Positions 7,983 through 16,121 of a stretch of DNA of 64,000 nucleotides are shown one piece after another. Both the position numbers and the translations under genes were made by a program. A model generated the notes under the pieces. The model saw nothing but the letters and a program-made list of their open reading frames with translations, was not told the origin of the DNA and did no database searches. Numbering within the stretch: position 1 is the stretch's first letter; each line of letters opens with the position of its first letter. This stretch comes from Streptomyces dengpaensis (lineage in GTDB: Bacteria > Actinomycetota > Actinomycetes > Streptomycetales > Streptomycetaceae): contig NZ_CP026652.1 in NCBI RefSeq assembly GCF_002946835.1, positions 2,728,001-2,792,000 of the forward strand, read 5' to 3'.

Positions 7983-8074
7983 GTCTCAGGGTGTCGCAAG
8001 GCCCCCTGCAGGGCGTCTCAGGTTGTCCGCATGTCCTCCCGGGGTTCCCGCAGCGCGTCTCAGGGTGTCCTAAG
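7983..8074. repeat. Three direct repeats in a divergent promoter region
   Basis: The word GTCTCAGGGTGTC occurs at 7983, 8057 and, with one change, at 8015. All are in the same orientation, spaced 32 and 42 bases apart, between the DUF3817 operon and the AIM24 operon. Directly repeated words in a divergent intergenic region can be regulator sites; degenerate tandem duplication is the alternative. Confidence 0.5.
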
Positions 8075-8133
8075 GGTCCGGATCATCCCGAAGGCTCTGT
8101 TGGTGACCCCGGTCGGCGGCTACCTTCGCAAGC

Positions 8134-8772
8134 GTGGCGATGTTCCGACTTCAAGGCAGCAAGGTGCTGGCCGTCGAGATGACCGGGGACGCCGTGAAGG
8201 CGAAGAACGGCTCGATGGTCGCGTACGACGGCCAGATGGCCTTCAAGAAGCTGAGCGGGGGCGGTGAGGGCATACGGGGGATGGTGACCCGGCGCATCAC
8301 CGGCGAGCAGATGACGGTGATGGAGGTGAAGGGGCACGGGACCTGCTGGTTCGCGGACCGGGCCTCCGAGATCAACCTCGTCAGTCTGCAAGGGGACAAG
8401 CTCTACGTGGAGTCCAGCAATCTGCTCGCGACGGACGCGGGACTGCGGACGGGCACGACCTTCACGGGTCTGCGGGGCGCCTCGCAGGGCAACGGGCTGT
8501 TCACCACCACCGTCGAGGGGCACGGCCAGGCCGCGATCACGTCCGACGGCCCGGCGGTGGTGCTGCGGGTGAGCTCCGAGTACCCCCTGACGGTCGATCC
8601 GGGCGCGTACATCGCGCACCAGGGCAATGTGCGGCAGTCCTTCCAGTCCGGTGTGACGTTCCGCACGCTGCTCGGGGAGGGCGGCGGCGAAGCGTTCCAG
8701 ATCCGCTTCGAGGGCGACGGCCTGGTCTACGTGCAGCCCAGTGAGCGCAACACGATCGCGGGGGATGTCTGA
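8134..8772 (+). CDS. AIM24 family protein (first of three)
   Basis: The 212-residue protein belongs to the AIM24/DUF124 beta-barrel family. It shows the family's repeated glycine-rich beta strands, for example GQMAFKKLSGGG, the GLFTTTVEGHG turn and a VDPGAYIAHQG segment near residue 155. The start is GTG, or possibly the ATG two codons later, and no strong ribosome-binding site is visible. Three related genes follow one another here. The family is named after a yeast mitochondrial protein, and its bacterial function is not established. No signal peptide or membrane segment is seen. Confidence 0.85.
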   Translation: MAMFRLQGSKVLAVEMTGDAVKAKNGSMVAYDGQMAFKKLSGGGEGIRGMVTRRITGEQMTVMEVKGHGTCWFADRASEINLVSLQGDKLYVESSNLLATDAGLRTGTTFTGLRGASQGNGLFTTTVEGHGQAAITSDGPAVVLRVSSEYPLTVDPGAYIAHQGNVRQSFQSGVTFRTLLGEGGGEAFQIRFEGDGLVYVQPSERNTIAGDV

Positions 8773-8773
8773 C

Positions 8774-9424
8774 ATGCCGTTCCGTGAGGTGAACTCGAAG
8801 ATGGTCGAGGCCACGGTGCTGCCGGGCCAGCGGATGTTCAGCCAGCGCGGCGCGATGCTCGCCTACAAGGGCGAGGTCTCCTTCACACCCGACATCCACG
8901 GCGGCCAGGGCGGCGTGATGTCCATGATCGGCCGCCGCCTTGCCAACGAGGCCACCCCGCTGATGACTGTCGAGGGCTCCGGCACGGTGCTCTTCGGGCA
9001 CGGCGGCCATCACGTCCAGGTGATCAACCTCACGGGCGACACCTTGTACGTCGAGGCGGACCGGCTGCTCGCCTTCGACGGCACACTCCAGCAGGGCACG
9101 ATGTTCCTGGGCGCGCAGGGCGGCGTGATGGGCATGGTGCGCGGCCAGGTGACCGGTCAGGGGCTCTTCACGACCACCTTGAAGGGTCATGGCGCGGTCG
9201 CCGTCATGGCGCACGGGGGTGTGATCGAGGTCCCGATCGCCCCGCAGCGCCCGGTCCATGTCGACCCGCAGGCGTACGTCGCCCACCACGGCGACGTACG
9301 CAACAAGCTGTCCACGGCGCTGGGCTGGCGCGACATGGTGGGCCGCGGCTCGGGCGAGGCGTTCCAGCTGGAGCTGAGCGGCAGTGGCGCGGTGTACGTC
9401 CAGGCCTCGGAGGAGAAGCTGTGA
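8774..9424 (+). CDS. AIM24 family protein (second of three)
   Basis: This protein of about 216 residues is clearly homologous to its upstream neighbour (GLFTTTLKGHG, VDPQAYVAHHGDVR, SGEAFQLELSG). I place the start at the ATG at 8774, eight bases after a GGGGGA ribosome site that lies within the end of the first gene; an ATG at 8765 is in frame but too close to that site. The gene begins right after the upstream stop, and its own stop overlaps the third gene, so expression is coupled. Confidence 0.85.
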   Translation: MPFREVNSKMVEATVLPGQRMFSQRGAMLAYKGEVSFTPDIHGGQGGVMSMIGRRLANEATPLMTVEGSGTVLFGHGGHHVQVINLTGDTLYVEADRLLAFDGTLQQGTMFLGAQGGVMGMVRGQVTGQGLFTTTLKGHGAVAVMAHGGVIEVPIAPQRPVHVDPQAYVAHHGDVRNKLSTALGWRDMVGRGSGEAFQLELSGSGAVYVQASEEKL

Positions 9425-10221
9425 GCGCGTACGGAACTCCCGGCGGCCCGGTGATCTACGACCCGATGACGCTGCCGGTCGACGACAACGTCAACAACTA
9501 CACCTTCTGCGTGGAGCTCAGGGGCAGCCAGTGGTTCCTGCAGAAGGGCAAGATGATCGCCTACTACGGGTCGATGGATTTCAACGGCATCGGACACGGC
9601 CGGCTCGACCGCCTCGTCCGTACGTCGTTCCATTCGCCTCTGCACGCGAGCGACTGGGTCGTGGCGGAGGGCACGGGCAAGATGCTCCTCGCCGACCGGG
9701 CCTTCGACGTGAATTCGTACGACCTGGACAACGGCAACCTGACCATTCGCTCGGGCAACCTGCTCGCTTTTCAGCCAAGTCTTTCGCTCAAGCAGTCGAT
9801 CGTGCCGGGCTTTCTGACCCTGATCGGAACCGGCAAGTTCGTGGCCACGTCCAACGGTCCGGTGGTGTTCATGGAACCCCCGATCCGGGTGGACCCACAG
9901 GCCCTGGTCGGCTGGGCCGACTGCCCCTCTCCGTGCCATCACTACGACCACGGCTACATGACAGGTGTCATGGGCGGTCTACGTGCGATGACGGGCCTCG
10001 GCGGGGCCTCCGGAGAGGAGCACCAGTTCGAGTTCGTGGGGGCCGGCACGGTGCTGCTCCAGTCCACCGAAACCCTGATGGCCGAGCAGGCCACGGGAGC
10101 GGTCCCGCAGCAGGCGGGAGTACCCGGCCCGGGCGGGGTACCCAGTCAGTACGGACAGCAGTCCGGCACACCGCGCCTTCCCGGACAGCTGGGGGACCTC
10201 CAGCGTCGCTTCGGGCTGTGA
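9421..10221 (+). CDS. AIM24 family protein (third of three, extended)
   Basis: The 266-residue protein shares the AIM24 fold but is longer and more divergent. It has a segment with Cys and His (about residues 163-177, WADCPSPCHHYDHG) and a Pro/Gly/Gln-rich C-terminal tail after about residue 220. The two Cys and three nearby His could form a metal site, which the first two proteins lack. The GTG start overlaps the second gene's stop as GTGA and has a GGAG site. The three proteins may form a hetero-oligomer; this is inferred from the fixed coupling. Confidence 0.83.
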   Translation: MSAYGTPGGPVIYDPMTLPVDDNVNNYTFCVELRGSQWFLQKGKMIAYYGSMDFNGIGHGRLDRLVRTSFHSPLHASDWVVAEGTGKMLLADRAFDVNSYDLDNGNLTIRSGNLLAFQPSLSLKQSIVPGFLTLIGTGKFVATSNGPVVFMEPPIRVDPQALVGWADCPSPCHHYDHGYMTGVMGGLRAMTGLGGASGEEHQFEFVGAGTVLLQSTETLMAEQATGAVPQQAGVPGPGGVPSQYGQQSGTPRLPGQLGDLQRRFGL

Positions 10222-10236
10222 GCGGTAGTCTGCGGA

Positions 10237-10268
10237 GTGTGACATCGAACGCGTGCGCACAGTCACAC
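10237..10268. promoter_or_regulatory. Inverted repeat between the AIM24 and MarR genes
   Basis: GTGTGAC at 10237-10243 is matched by its reverse complement GTCACAC at 10262-10268, with an 18-base spacer. It lies just after the AIM24 operon and about 45 bases before the MarR gene. It may be a weak terminator or an operator for the MarR gene. Confidence 0.4.
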
Positions 10269-10311
10269 CACTCACTAGTTCGCCTTTCAACATTTTAGGT
10301 AGACTTCATTC

Positions 10312-10788
10312 ATGGAGACCGAGACGGCCACGCGCTGGCTGACCGATGCGGAGCAGTGCGCTTGGCGCACCCACCTGGAGGTCAACAGGCTGTTGACGTA
10401 CCAGCTCGAGAGGGACCTGCAGCCGTTCGGACTGACGATGAACGACTACGAGATCCTGGTGAACCTCTCCGAATCGGAGGGCGTACGGATGCGCATGAGC
10501 GACCTCGCGTCCGCCACCCTCCAGTCCAAGAGTCGCCTCTCGCACCAGATCACGCGCATGGAGAACGCGAATCTGGTGCGCCGCGAGAACTGCGAGTCCG
10601 ACCGGCGGGGACTGTACGCCGTCCTCACCGATCACGGCCTGGAGACGATGAAGAAGGTCGCGCCGCACCATGTGGAGTCGGTGCGGAGACACTTCATCGA
10701 TCTGCTGTCGCCGGAGGCCTTGGAGGACCTGCACAAGTCGTTGACGCCGATCGCCGATCATTTGCGGGGGCAGCGAGGCAAGGCGTAG
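10312..10788 (+). CDS. MarR family transcriptional regulator
   Basis: This 158-residue protein has the MarR winged helix (about residues 55-125): MSDLASATLQSKSRLSHQI is the recognition region and NCESDRRGLYAVLT the wing. A short N-terminal helix ending ERDLQPFGLTMNDYEIL is typical of the dimer interface. No Shine-Dalgarno is visible. A TAGACT box ends seven bases before the ATG, so a leaderless transcript is possible. It is convergent with an MFS permease gene, separated by a shared hairpin. Confidence 0.9.
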   Translation: METETATRWLTDAEQCAWRTHLEVNRLLTYQLERDLQPFGLTMNDYEILVNLSESEGVRMRMSDLASATLQSKSRLSHQITRMENANLVRRENCESDRRGLYAVLTDHGLETMKKVAPHHVESVRRHFIDLLSPEALEDLHKSLTPIADHLRGQRGKA

Positions 10789-10798
10789 CGGTTCGCGG

Positions 10799-10866
10799 TT
10801 TTTTTCGCCGTTCGCGGTTCGCCGTTCGCTCGCGGTTCGCCGTTCGCTCGCGGTTCGCGGTTCGGG
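10799..10866. repeat. Degenerate short tandem repeat (CGGTTCG/CCGTTCG)
   Basis: The heptamer-like words GCGGTTCG and GCCGTTCG alternate about eight times directly after the MarR stop codon and before the terminator hairpin. It looks like slippage-generated filler, similar to other post-stop tandem repeats in this window. Confidence 0.6.
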
Positions 10867-10877
10867 AGCGAGTGTCA

Positions 10878-10909
10878 CTGCCCCGCGCCCCTGCCGGGGC
10901 GCGGGGCAG
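10878..10909. terminator. Bidirectional terminator hairpin
   Basis: A perfect 14-bp stem (CTGCCCCGCGCCCC) closes a TGCC loop. It lies between the convergent MarR and MFS genes, so it can serve both. No long U tract follows, as is common in Streptomyces. Confidence 0.75.
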
Positions 10910-10913
10910 CTGA

Positions 10914-12164
10914 TCAGACGCGGCTCGGTTCCGCGGTCTTCTCGGGGGCTTCGCGCTCCGCGTGCGCGGTGCGTCCGACGCGTACGGAGAGCAGGCCCGC
11001 CGTCATCGCCACCGCCCCCGCGATCGCGAAGCACAGCCCCAGGGACAGGTGGCCCACGAGGATCCCCACCGCCGCGGCGCCACCCGAATTCCCCGCGTTC
11101 ACGGCGGTGTTGACCCAGGCACCCGCCTGGGTGCGGAAGCCGGGCGGGGCCGCCTCGTCGGCGATCAGGTAGGACGTCGTCAGGGCCGGGGCGACGAAGA
11201 AGCCCGCGCAGGCCACGGCGACGATCAGCGTGCCGAGGCCGGGCGCGAGGCCCGCGGCGAACAGGGCGAGGCCCAGGCCGCCGGCCAGCAGGGGGAGCCG
11301 TACCCGCGCGGAGGTGCGCCAGTCGACCGCGCCGTTCAGCAGGCCGCCCAGCGCGCTGCCCACCGACAGTGCGGCGAGCACCCAGGCCACCACGTCGTCC
11401 CCGTGACGGCGCTGCTCGGCGAAGGCCATCACCAGGAGGTCGATGGCCCCCAGGGACAGGCCGACGCCCGCCGCGACGACGACGGGCTGCACGAGCGCGC
11501 GCCCTCCCCGCAGCCGGCGTCCGGCGCGGGTGCGACGCTGAGCGCCGGTCGGGCATACGCCCGCCACGACCGGCGACAGGACGAACGCGACGGTTCCGGT
11601 CCACACCAGCAGGGCGCTGAGCGCGACTGCGGCGGCCGGGGGCGCCCACTGCACGACCGCGCCCACCAGCAGCGGCCCCGAGACGAAGAGGATCTCCTCC
11701 GCGACGCCGTCCAGGCTGTACGCGCGCTGCAACAGCAGCTTGTCCTCGACGACTTCGCCCCACACGGCACGCATCGTGGGGCCGAGGGGCGGTGTGCAGG
11801 TGCCCGCGGTGACCGCCAGCGCGCCGAGCGCCGCCGCCGGCGCTCCCGGCCGCCAGGCCGCCGCCGCGAAGGCCGCGAGCAGGCCCGCGTAGAGCGAGGC
11901 CATCGGGAGGAGGGCACGGCGGGGGCCGTACCGGTCGATCAGGGCCGCCCGCGCGGGCGACAGGAACACGCTCATGGCGCCGAACAGCGCCATGACCGTG
12001 CCGGCCACCGCGTACGACCCGGTGGCCCGGGTCACCGTCAGCATCATGGCCAGGGAGACGATGCCGTACGACAGCCGGCCGGTCAGGGCGGCGATGAAGG
12101 TGCGGCGGGTATGGGGGATGCGGAAGAGCGCGGCGTACGAGGGCCGCGAAGGTGACGCAGACAT
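10914..12164 (-). CDS. MFS transporter
   Basis: The 416-residue protein has about 12 hydrophobic segments and a polar loop in the middle (about residues 205-225, rich in Arg). Segment 2-3 carries the DRYGPRRAL motif characteristic of major facilitator permeases. A GAGGAG ribosome site lies upstream of the ATG. Substrate cannot be inferred; members with this organisation are usually drug/proton antiporters. The neighbouring convergent MarR regulator is a plausible regulator, as MarR-MFS pairs are common, but the genes do not share a promoter. Confidence 0.85.
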   Translation of the reverse strand: MSASPSRPSYAALFRIPHTRRTFIAALTGRLSYGIVSLAMMLTVTRATGSYAVAGTVMALFGAMSVFLSPARAALIDRYGPRRALLPMASLYAGLLAAFAAAAWRPGAPAAALGALAVTAGTCTPPLGPTMRAVWGEVVEDKLLLQRAYSLDGVAEEILFVSGPLLVGAVVQWAPPAAAVALSALLVWTGTVAFVLSPVVAGVCPTGAQRRTRAGRRLRGGRALVQPVVVAAGVGLSLGAIDLLVMAFAEQRRHGDDVVAWVLAALSVGSALGGLLNGAVDWRTSARVRLPLLAGGLGLALFAAGLAPGLGTLIVAVACAGFFVAPALTTSYLIADEAAPPGFRTQAGAWVNTAVNAGNSGGAAAVGILVGHLSLGLCFAIAGAVAMTAGLLSVRVGRTAHAEREAPEKTAEPSRV

Positions 12165-12321
12165 GGAAAGGGCTCCTCAACAGCGAGGCGGGTCAGGGGA
12201 CGCCTGAGTGCCGCGACGGTGCAGCCGAGTGCTGCCTGGCCGTCGCGGGCCTGGGCGGGCCCTATGCCAAGAGGAGGAACATGCGGCTCAACCTACCAGC
12301 GGGGGATCGACCACGTGGCGC

Positions 12322-12450
12322 CTATTGGGCGAGCGGCAGGCGGAGTTCGAACTCGGCTCCGCCTGCCGGCGCGTCCCGGACCGTGAGCGTGCCGCCGTGG
12401 CGTACGGCGACATCGCGGGCGATGGAGAGGCCGCTGCCGAGGCCATCGCC
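12322..12450 (-). pseudogene. C-terminal remnant of a sensor histidine kinase
   Basis: On the minus strand the last about 42 codons of this frame read as the end of a kinase ATPase domain. The G2-like box [11 protein letters not shown] is followed by [14 protein letters not shown] and FELRLPL, then a stop. Upstream on the same strand the frame turns into the reverse complement of the PepSY gene, so the rest of the kinase is missing. I interpret this as a deletion relic. Confidence 0.65.
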
Positions 12451-12900
12451 GCCGTGCTGAAGCACATGCCGAGCACCGCCGTCTCCGACGACCGGGAGGA
12501 CGAAGACGCTGAAGTGTGGGAGGTGGACGTCGTGAAGGGCGACGGCGCCGAGTACGCCGTCAAGGTCGCCCCGGACACCGGAAAGGTGCTCGGCGCCCAC
12601 CGTGACGACGACGATGACGACGACCGCGACGAGCGCTCCGCGCTGAGGGATGCCCGTGTCGACGCCCGCGAGGCCGCGCTGGCCGGCGCGGCCAAGGGCA
12701 CGGTCACCGAGGTCGGCCTCGACGACGATGACGACAGCCGCGCCCTGGCCTGGAACGTGGAGACCACGAAGGGCGAGTGGAAGGTCGACGTCCGCACGGG
12801 CAAGGTCACCCAGGACCACGACGACGCGGACGACCAGCGCGGCGGTGACGACGCCGACCACGACGACCGCGACGACCGCGACGACCGCGACGACGACTGA
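12436..12900 (+). pseudogene. PepSY domain protein lacking its N-terminus
   Basis: About 155 codons encode two PepSY-like repeats, [19 protein letters not shown]...[15 protein letters not shown] and a second ending [19 protein letters not shown], and a tail of Asp-Asp-Arg repeats. PepSY proteins of this kind are normally exported, yet no signal peptide precedes the domain. The 5' side runs directly into the kinase remnant on the opposite strand. A longer frame from 12208 exists only because both pieces happen to stay open. In-frame GTG codons could still permit expression of a cytosolic fragment. Such PepSY genes often lie beside two-component systems, which fits the kinase remnant. Confidence 0.65.
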
Positions 12901-12942
12901 CGAAGCCGTCGCACGTCAGGCACGGCCTCCTGAGCCGTGGAG

Positions 12943-12970
12943 CCGTGGGGAGGGGCGACCCTCCCCACGG
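12943..12970. terminator. Hairpin terminator with GCGA tetraloop
   Basis: A perfect 12-bp stem CCGTGGGGAGGG closes a GCGA loop. It lies about 45 bases after the PepSY frame and about 70 bases after the meaB stop on the other strand, so it may end both transcripts. Confidence 0.75.
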
Positions 12971-13041
12971 CCAGGGCCGCCGTCAGCAGCACGGCCGCTC
13001 CGGACCAACGCGGTCCGGGAGTTGGCCAAGGAGACTGCGCG

Positions 13042-13998
13042 TCAGCCCTCTGTCAGGCTCGCCACCAGTTCGTCCGCCGCTCGGTACGGGTCCAGGTCGC
13101 CGGACACGATGCGCTCGGCCAGGGCGTCCAGATGGCGGTCGCCGTGCAGGTCGCCGATCCGTTCGCGCAGGGCCGTGACCGCGATGGTCTCCACCTCTCG
13201 GGAGGCACGGGCCAGGCGGCGTTCGGCGAGGACGCCGTGTTCTTCCATCCACGCCCGGTGCTTCTCCAGGGCCTCGACAACCTCGTCGATCCCCTCGCCC
13301 CGGGATGCGACGGTCTTCACGATCGGCGGCCGCCAGTCCCCCGGCGCCCGGGATTCGCCCAGGCCCAGCATGTGGTTGAGCTCGCGGGCGGTGGCGTCGG
13401 CACCGTCCCGGTCTGCCTTGTTGACCACGTACACGTCGCCGATCTCCAGGATCCCGGCCTTGGCCGCCTGGATGCCGTCGCCCATGCCTGGGGCCAGCAG
13501 CACCACCGACGTGTCCGCCTGGGACGCGATCTCGACCTCGGACTGGCCGACACCGACCGTCTCGACGAGGATCACGTCGCAGCCCGCCGCGTCCAGGACG
13601 CGGATCGCCTGGGGCGCCGCCCAGGCGAGTCCGCCGAGGTGTCCTCGGGTCGCCATCGAGCGGATGTAGACGCCGGGGTCCGAGGCGTGCTCGGACATGC
13701 GGACGCGGTCGCCGAGCAGCGCGCCCCCGGAGAAGGGGGACGACGGGTCCACGGCCAGCACGCCGACGCGCTTGCCCTGGCGCCGGTACGCCGTCACCAG
13801 CGCCGAGGTCGACGTCGACTTGCCCACGCCCGGGGAGCCGGTGAGCCCGACCACGTACGCGTTGCCGGTCAGGGGCGCCAGCGCCGCCATGACCTCACGG
13901 AGCTGTGGTGCCGCCCCCTCCACCAGGGAGATCAGCCGGGCCACCGCCCGCGGCCGTCCTTCCCTGGCCTGGGCCACCAGCGAGGAGACGTCCTGCAT
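13042..13998 (-). CDS. meaB: MeaB-type G-protein chaperone of a B12-dependent mutase
   Basis: This 318-residue GTPase protects and loads adenosylcobalamin onto methylmalonyl-CoA mutase-type enzymes. The P-loop GSPGVGKST lies at about 54-62. VDPSSPFSGGALLGDR is the family-specific switch region, LVETVGVGQSE the Walker B region, and VVNKAD the guanine-specificity motif. I chose the ATG at 13998, which has GGAG five bases upstream; a GTG three bases earlier is too close to that site. Its mutase partner may be the IcmA-like subunit at 4328-6034 or a methylmalonyl-CoA mutase elsewhere. Two genes away is methylmalonyl-CoA epimerase, which supports the pathway. Confidence 0.93.
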   Translation of the reverse strand: MQDVSSLVAQAREGRPRAVARLISLVEGAAPQLREVMAALAPLTGNAYVVGLTGSPGVGKSTSTSALVTAYRRQGKRVGVLAVDPSSPFSGGALLGDRVRMSEHASDPGVYIRSMATRGHLGGLAWAAPQAIRVLDAAGCDVILVETVGVGQSEVEIASQADTSVVLLAPGMGDGIQAAKAGILEIGDVYVVNKADRDGADATARELNHMLGLGESRAPGDWRPPIVKTVASRGEGIDEVVEALEKHRAWMEEHGVLAERRLARASREVETIAVTALRERIGDLHGDRHLDALAERIVSGDLDPYRAADELVASLTEG

Positions 13999-14046
13999 CA
14001 CAGCTCCGTTCAGAGTCGTACAGAATCAGTGTCGAACGGGATCAAA

Positions 14047-14104
14047 GCCGTACGGAATCCGAGCCGTACGGAATCCGAGCCGTACGGAATCCGAGCCGTA
14101 CGGA
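14047..14104 (+). repeat. 16-bp tandem repeat, 3.6 copies
   Basis: The unit GCCGTACGGAATCCGA occurs three times exactly, at 14047, 14063 and 14079, with a partial fourth copy from 14095. Each unit contains the short palindrome CCGTACGG. It lies between the thiolase stop and the meaB start on the same operon strand. Confidence 0.9.
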
Positions 14105-14118
14105 AATGATCAGGTGCT

Positions 14119-15321
14119 TCAGGCCTTGGATACCCGCACGATCAGCGCGTCACCCTGCCCGCCGCCACCGCACAGCGCCGCAGCGCCGACCCCGCCGCCC
14201 CGCCGCTTCAGCTCAAGGGCCAGGTGCAGGACGAGCCGGGCGCCCGACATACCGATCGGGTGACCCAGGGCAATGGCGCCGCCGTTGACGTTCACCTTTT
14301 CCGTGGACACCCCGAGGTCCTTCGTTGACTGGACCGCGACCGCCGCGAACGCCTCGTTGATCTCGATGAGATCCAGATCGGAGACCTCCAGACCCTCCTT
14401 CTTCAGGGCGTGCAGGATCGCGTTCGACGGCTGCGACTGCAAAGAGTTGTCCGGTCCGGCCACGTTCCCGTGGGCGCCGATCTCCGCGATCCACTCCAGG
14501 CCCAGTTCCTGCGCCTTGGCCTTGCTCATGACCACCACGGCCGCCGCGCCGTCCGAGATCTGCGACGACGTACCCGCCGTGATCGTGCCGTCCTTCGTGA
14601 ACGCGGGGCGCAGCCTGCCCAGCGACTCCGCCGTCGTCTCCGCGCGGATGCCCTCGTCCTTGCTGAAGACGACGGGCTCGCCCTTGCGCTGCGGGATCTC
14701 GACCGGGGTGATCTCGGCCTCGAAGATGCCGTTCTTCTGGGCGGCGGCGGCGCGCTGGTGGGACAGGGCGGCGATCTCGTCCTGCTCGGGGCGCGCGATG
14801 CCGAGCCGCGTGTTGTGCTTCTCCGTCGACTCGCCCATGGCGATGCCCTCGAAGGAGTCGGTCAGGCCGTCGTACGCCATGGCGTCGAGCATCTCGATCG
14901 CGCCGTACTTGAAGCCCTCGCGGGACTTCGGCAGCAGGTGGGGGGCGTTGGTCATGGACTCCTGGCCGCCCGCCACGATCACGTCGAACTCGCCCGCGCG
15001 GATCAGCTGGTCGGCCAGCGCGATCGCGTCCAGGCCCGACAGGCACACCTTGTTGATCGTGAGCGCCGGGACGCTCATCGGGATGCCCGCCTTGACCGCG
15101 GCCTGGCGTGCCGGGATCTGCCCCGCGCCGGCCTGGAGCACCTGGCCCATGATCACGTACTGGACCTGGTCGCCGCCGATCCCCGCACGGTCGAGGGCCG
15201 CCTTGATCGCGAAGCCTCCGAGGTCGGCTCCGGAGAAGGACTTCAGCGAGCCCAGCAACCGGCCCATGGGCGTACGCGCGCCCGCGACGATCACCGAAGT
15301 ACTGCTGTTCGTTCCAGACAT
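14119..15321 (-). CDS. Acetyl-CoA C-acetyltransferase (thiolase)
   Basis: The 400-residue thiolase condenses two acetyl-CoA or cleaves acetoacetyl-CoA. The nucleophilic Cys is in [12 protein letters not shown], the substrate-binding signature is [19 protein letters not shown], and the second catalytic Cys lies in [12 protein letters not shown] at the C-terminus. I start at ATG 15321, where the family normally begins and AAGGGGA lies upstream; an upstream in-frame start adds nine unlikely residues. It is followed by meaB after 120 bases and is divergent from the epimerase gene. It may supply acetoacetyl-CoA for the ethylmalonyl-CoA pathway or polyketide precursors. Confidence 0.92.
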   Translation of the reverse strand: MSGTNSSTSVIVAGARTPMGRLLGSLKSFSGADLGGFAIKAALDRAGIGGDQVQYVIMGQVLQAGAGQIPARQAAVKAGIPMSVPALTINKVCLSGLDAIALADQLIRAGEFDVIVAGGQESMTNAPHLLPKSREGFKYGAIEMLDAMAYDGLTDSFEGIAMGESTEKHNTRLGIARPEQDEIAALSHQRAAAAQKNGIFEAEITPVEIPQRKGEPVVFSKDEGIRAETTAESLGRLRPAFTKDGTITAGTSSQISDGAAAVVVMSKAKAQELGLEWIAEIGAHGNVAGPDNSLQSQPSNAILHALKKEGLEVSDLDLIEINEAFAAVAVQSTKDLGVSTEKVNVNGGAIALGHPIGMSGARLVLHLALELKRRGGGVGAAALCGGGGQGDALIVRVSKA

Positions 15322-15348
15322 GAGGTGCGATCCCCTTACCGGCTGCAC

Positions 15349-15469
15349 AGCCGAGGAGTGAACGAGGGTTTACTTCGAATGTACTGACCGGTAGTCCACC
15401 GCGTCATCCGGCTGTCAGTGTGACGGCGCGCACGTTGCGTAACCACGCCGGGAGCGCTGCACTGACTCC
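15349..15469. promoter_or_regulatory. Divergent promoter region with ACCGGT-centred dyad
   Basis: This 120-base gap drives the thiolase to the left and the epimerase to the right. At 15382-15395 lies TACTGACCGGTAGT, an imperfect dyad around ACCGGT. A similar sequence, TGACCGGTTAGTAA, is upstream of the hydroxybutyryl-CoA dehydrogenase gene at 33674. Both may be sites for one fatty-acid-type regulator. Confidence 0.45.
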
Positions 15470-15910
15470 ATGCTGACGCGAATCGACCACATCGGGATCG
15501 CCTGTTTCGACCTCGACAAGACCGTCGAGTTCTACCGGGCGACGTACGGCTTCGAGGTCTTCCACTCCGAGGTCAACGAGGAGCAGGGCGTACGGGAGGC
15601 CATGCTCAAGATCAACGAGACGTCCGACGGCGGCGCCTCCTACCTCCAGCTGCTCGAACCCACCCGTGAGGACTCCGCCGTCGGGAAGTGGCTGGCCAAG
15701 AACGGCGAGGGAGTGCACCACATCGCCTTCGGCACGGCGGACGTCGACGGTGACGCCGCCGCCATCAGGGACAAGGGCGTACGGGTGCTCTACGAAGAGC
15801 CCCGGATCGGGTCCATGGGGTCCCGGATCACCTTCCTGCATCCGAAGGACTGCCATGGTGTTCTGACAGAACTGGTCACTTCGGCGGCGGTTGAGTCACC
15901 TGAGCACTGA
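15470..15910 (+). CDS. mce: Methylmalonyl-CoA epimerase
   Basis: This 146-residue vicinal-oxygen-chelate enzyme interconverts (2R)- and (2S)-methylmalonyl-CoA, linking propionyl-CoA carboxylation and methylmalonyl-CoA mutase. Metal ligands are visible as His in RIDHIGIA, Gln in YLQLLEP, His in GVHHIAFG and Glu in LTELV. The two-repeat betaalphabetabetabeta layout and the length are typical. It is divergent from the thiolase and upstream of scy, with about 210 bases between. In Streptomyces the enzyme also feeds methylmalonyl-CoA to polyketide synthesis. Confidence 0.95.
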   Translation: MLTRIDHIGIACFDLDKTVEFYRATYGFEVFHSEVNEEQGVREAMLKINETSDGGASYLQLLEPTREDSAVGKWLAKNGEGVHHIAFGTADVDGDAAAIRDKGVRVLYEEPRIGSMGSRITFLHPKDCHGVLTELVTSAAVESPEH

Positions 15911-16121
15911 CCTCCGTATATCTGGGCCGGTAGGGTTGGGGTCGGCCGTCGCCTTCACACGGGGACGGTCGAGGTCCTGCCGCTTTTCAGCGCGCCAGGA
16001 CCGAGGGCCGGGGTCCAGGTTTCGGGGGACAAGCGTCGGGGCAGCCCATGCTCCGCCGTGGATCTGACACCATTCCCCGGGGGCACCGTTCGGCGGATGG
16101 ACGGAGCCCGTTTGGAGAGAG

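Noticed and set aside
12208-12435. N-terminal part of the long frame leading into the PepSY region
   Set aside because: It reads the kinase remnant in antisense and has no signal peptide or ribosome site, so I limited the PepSY remnant to the later part.
14047-14104. Tandem repeat considered as a CRISPR array
   Set aside because: Units are 16 bases and contiguous, with no spacers; the 24-bp and 25-bp arrays fail for the same reason.
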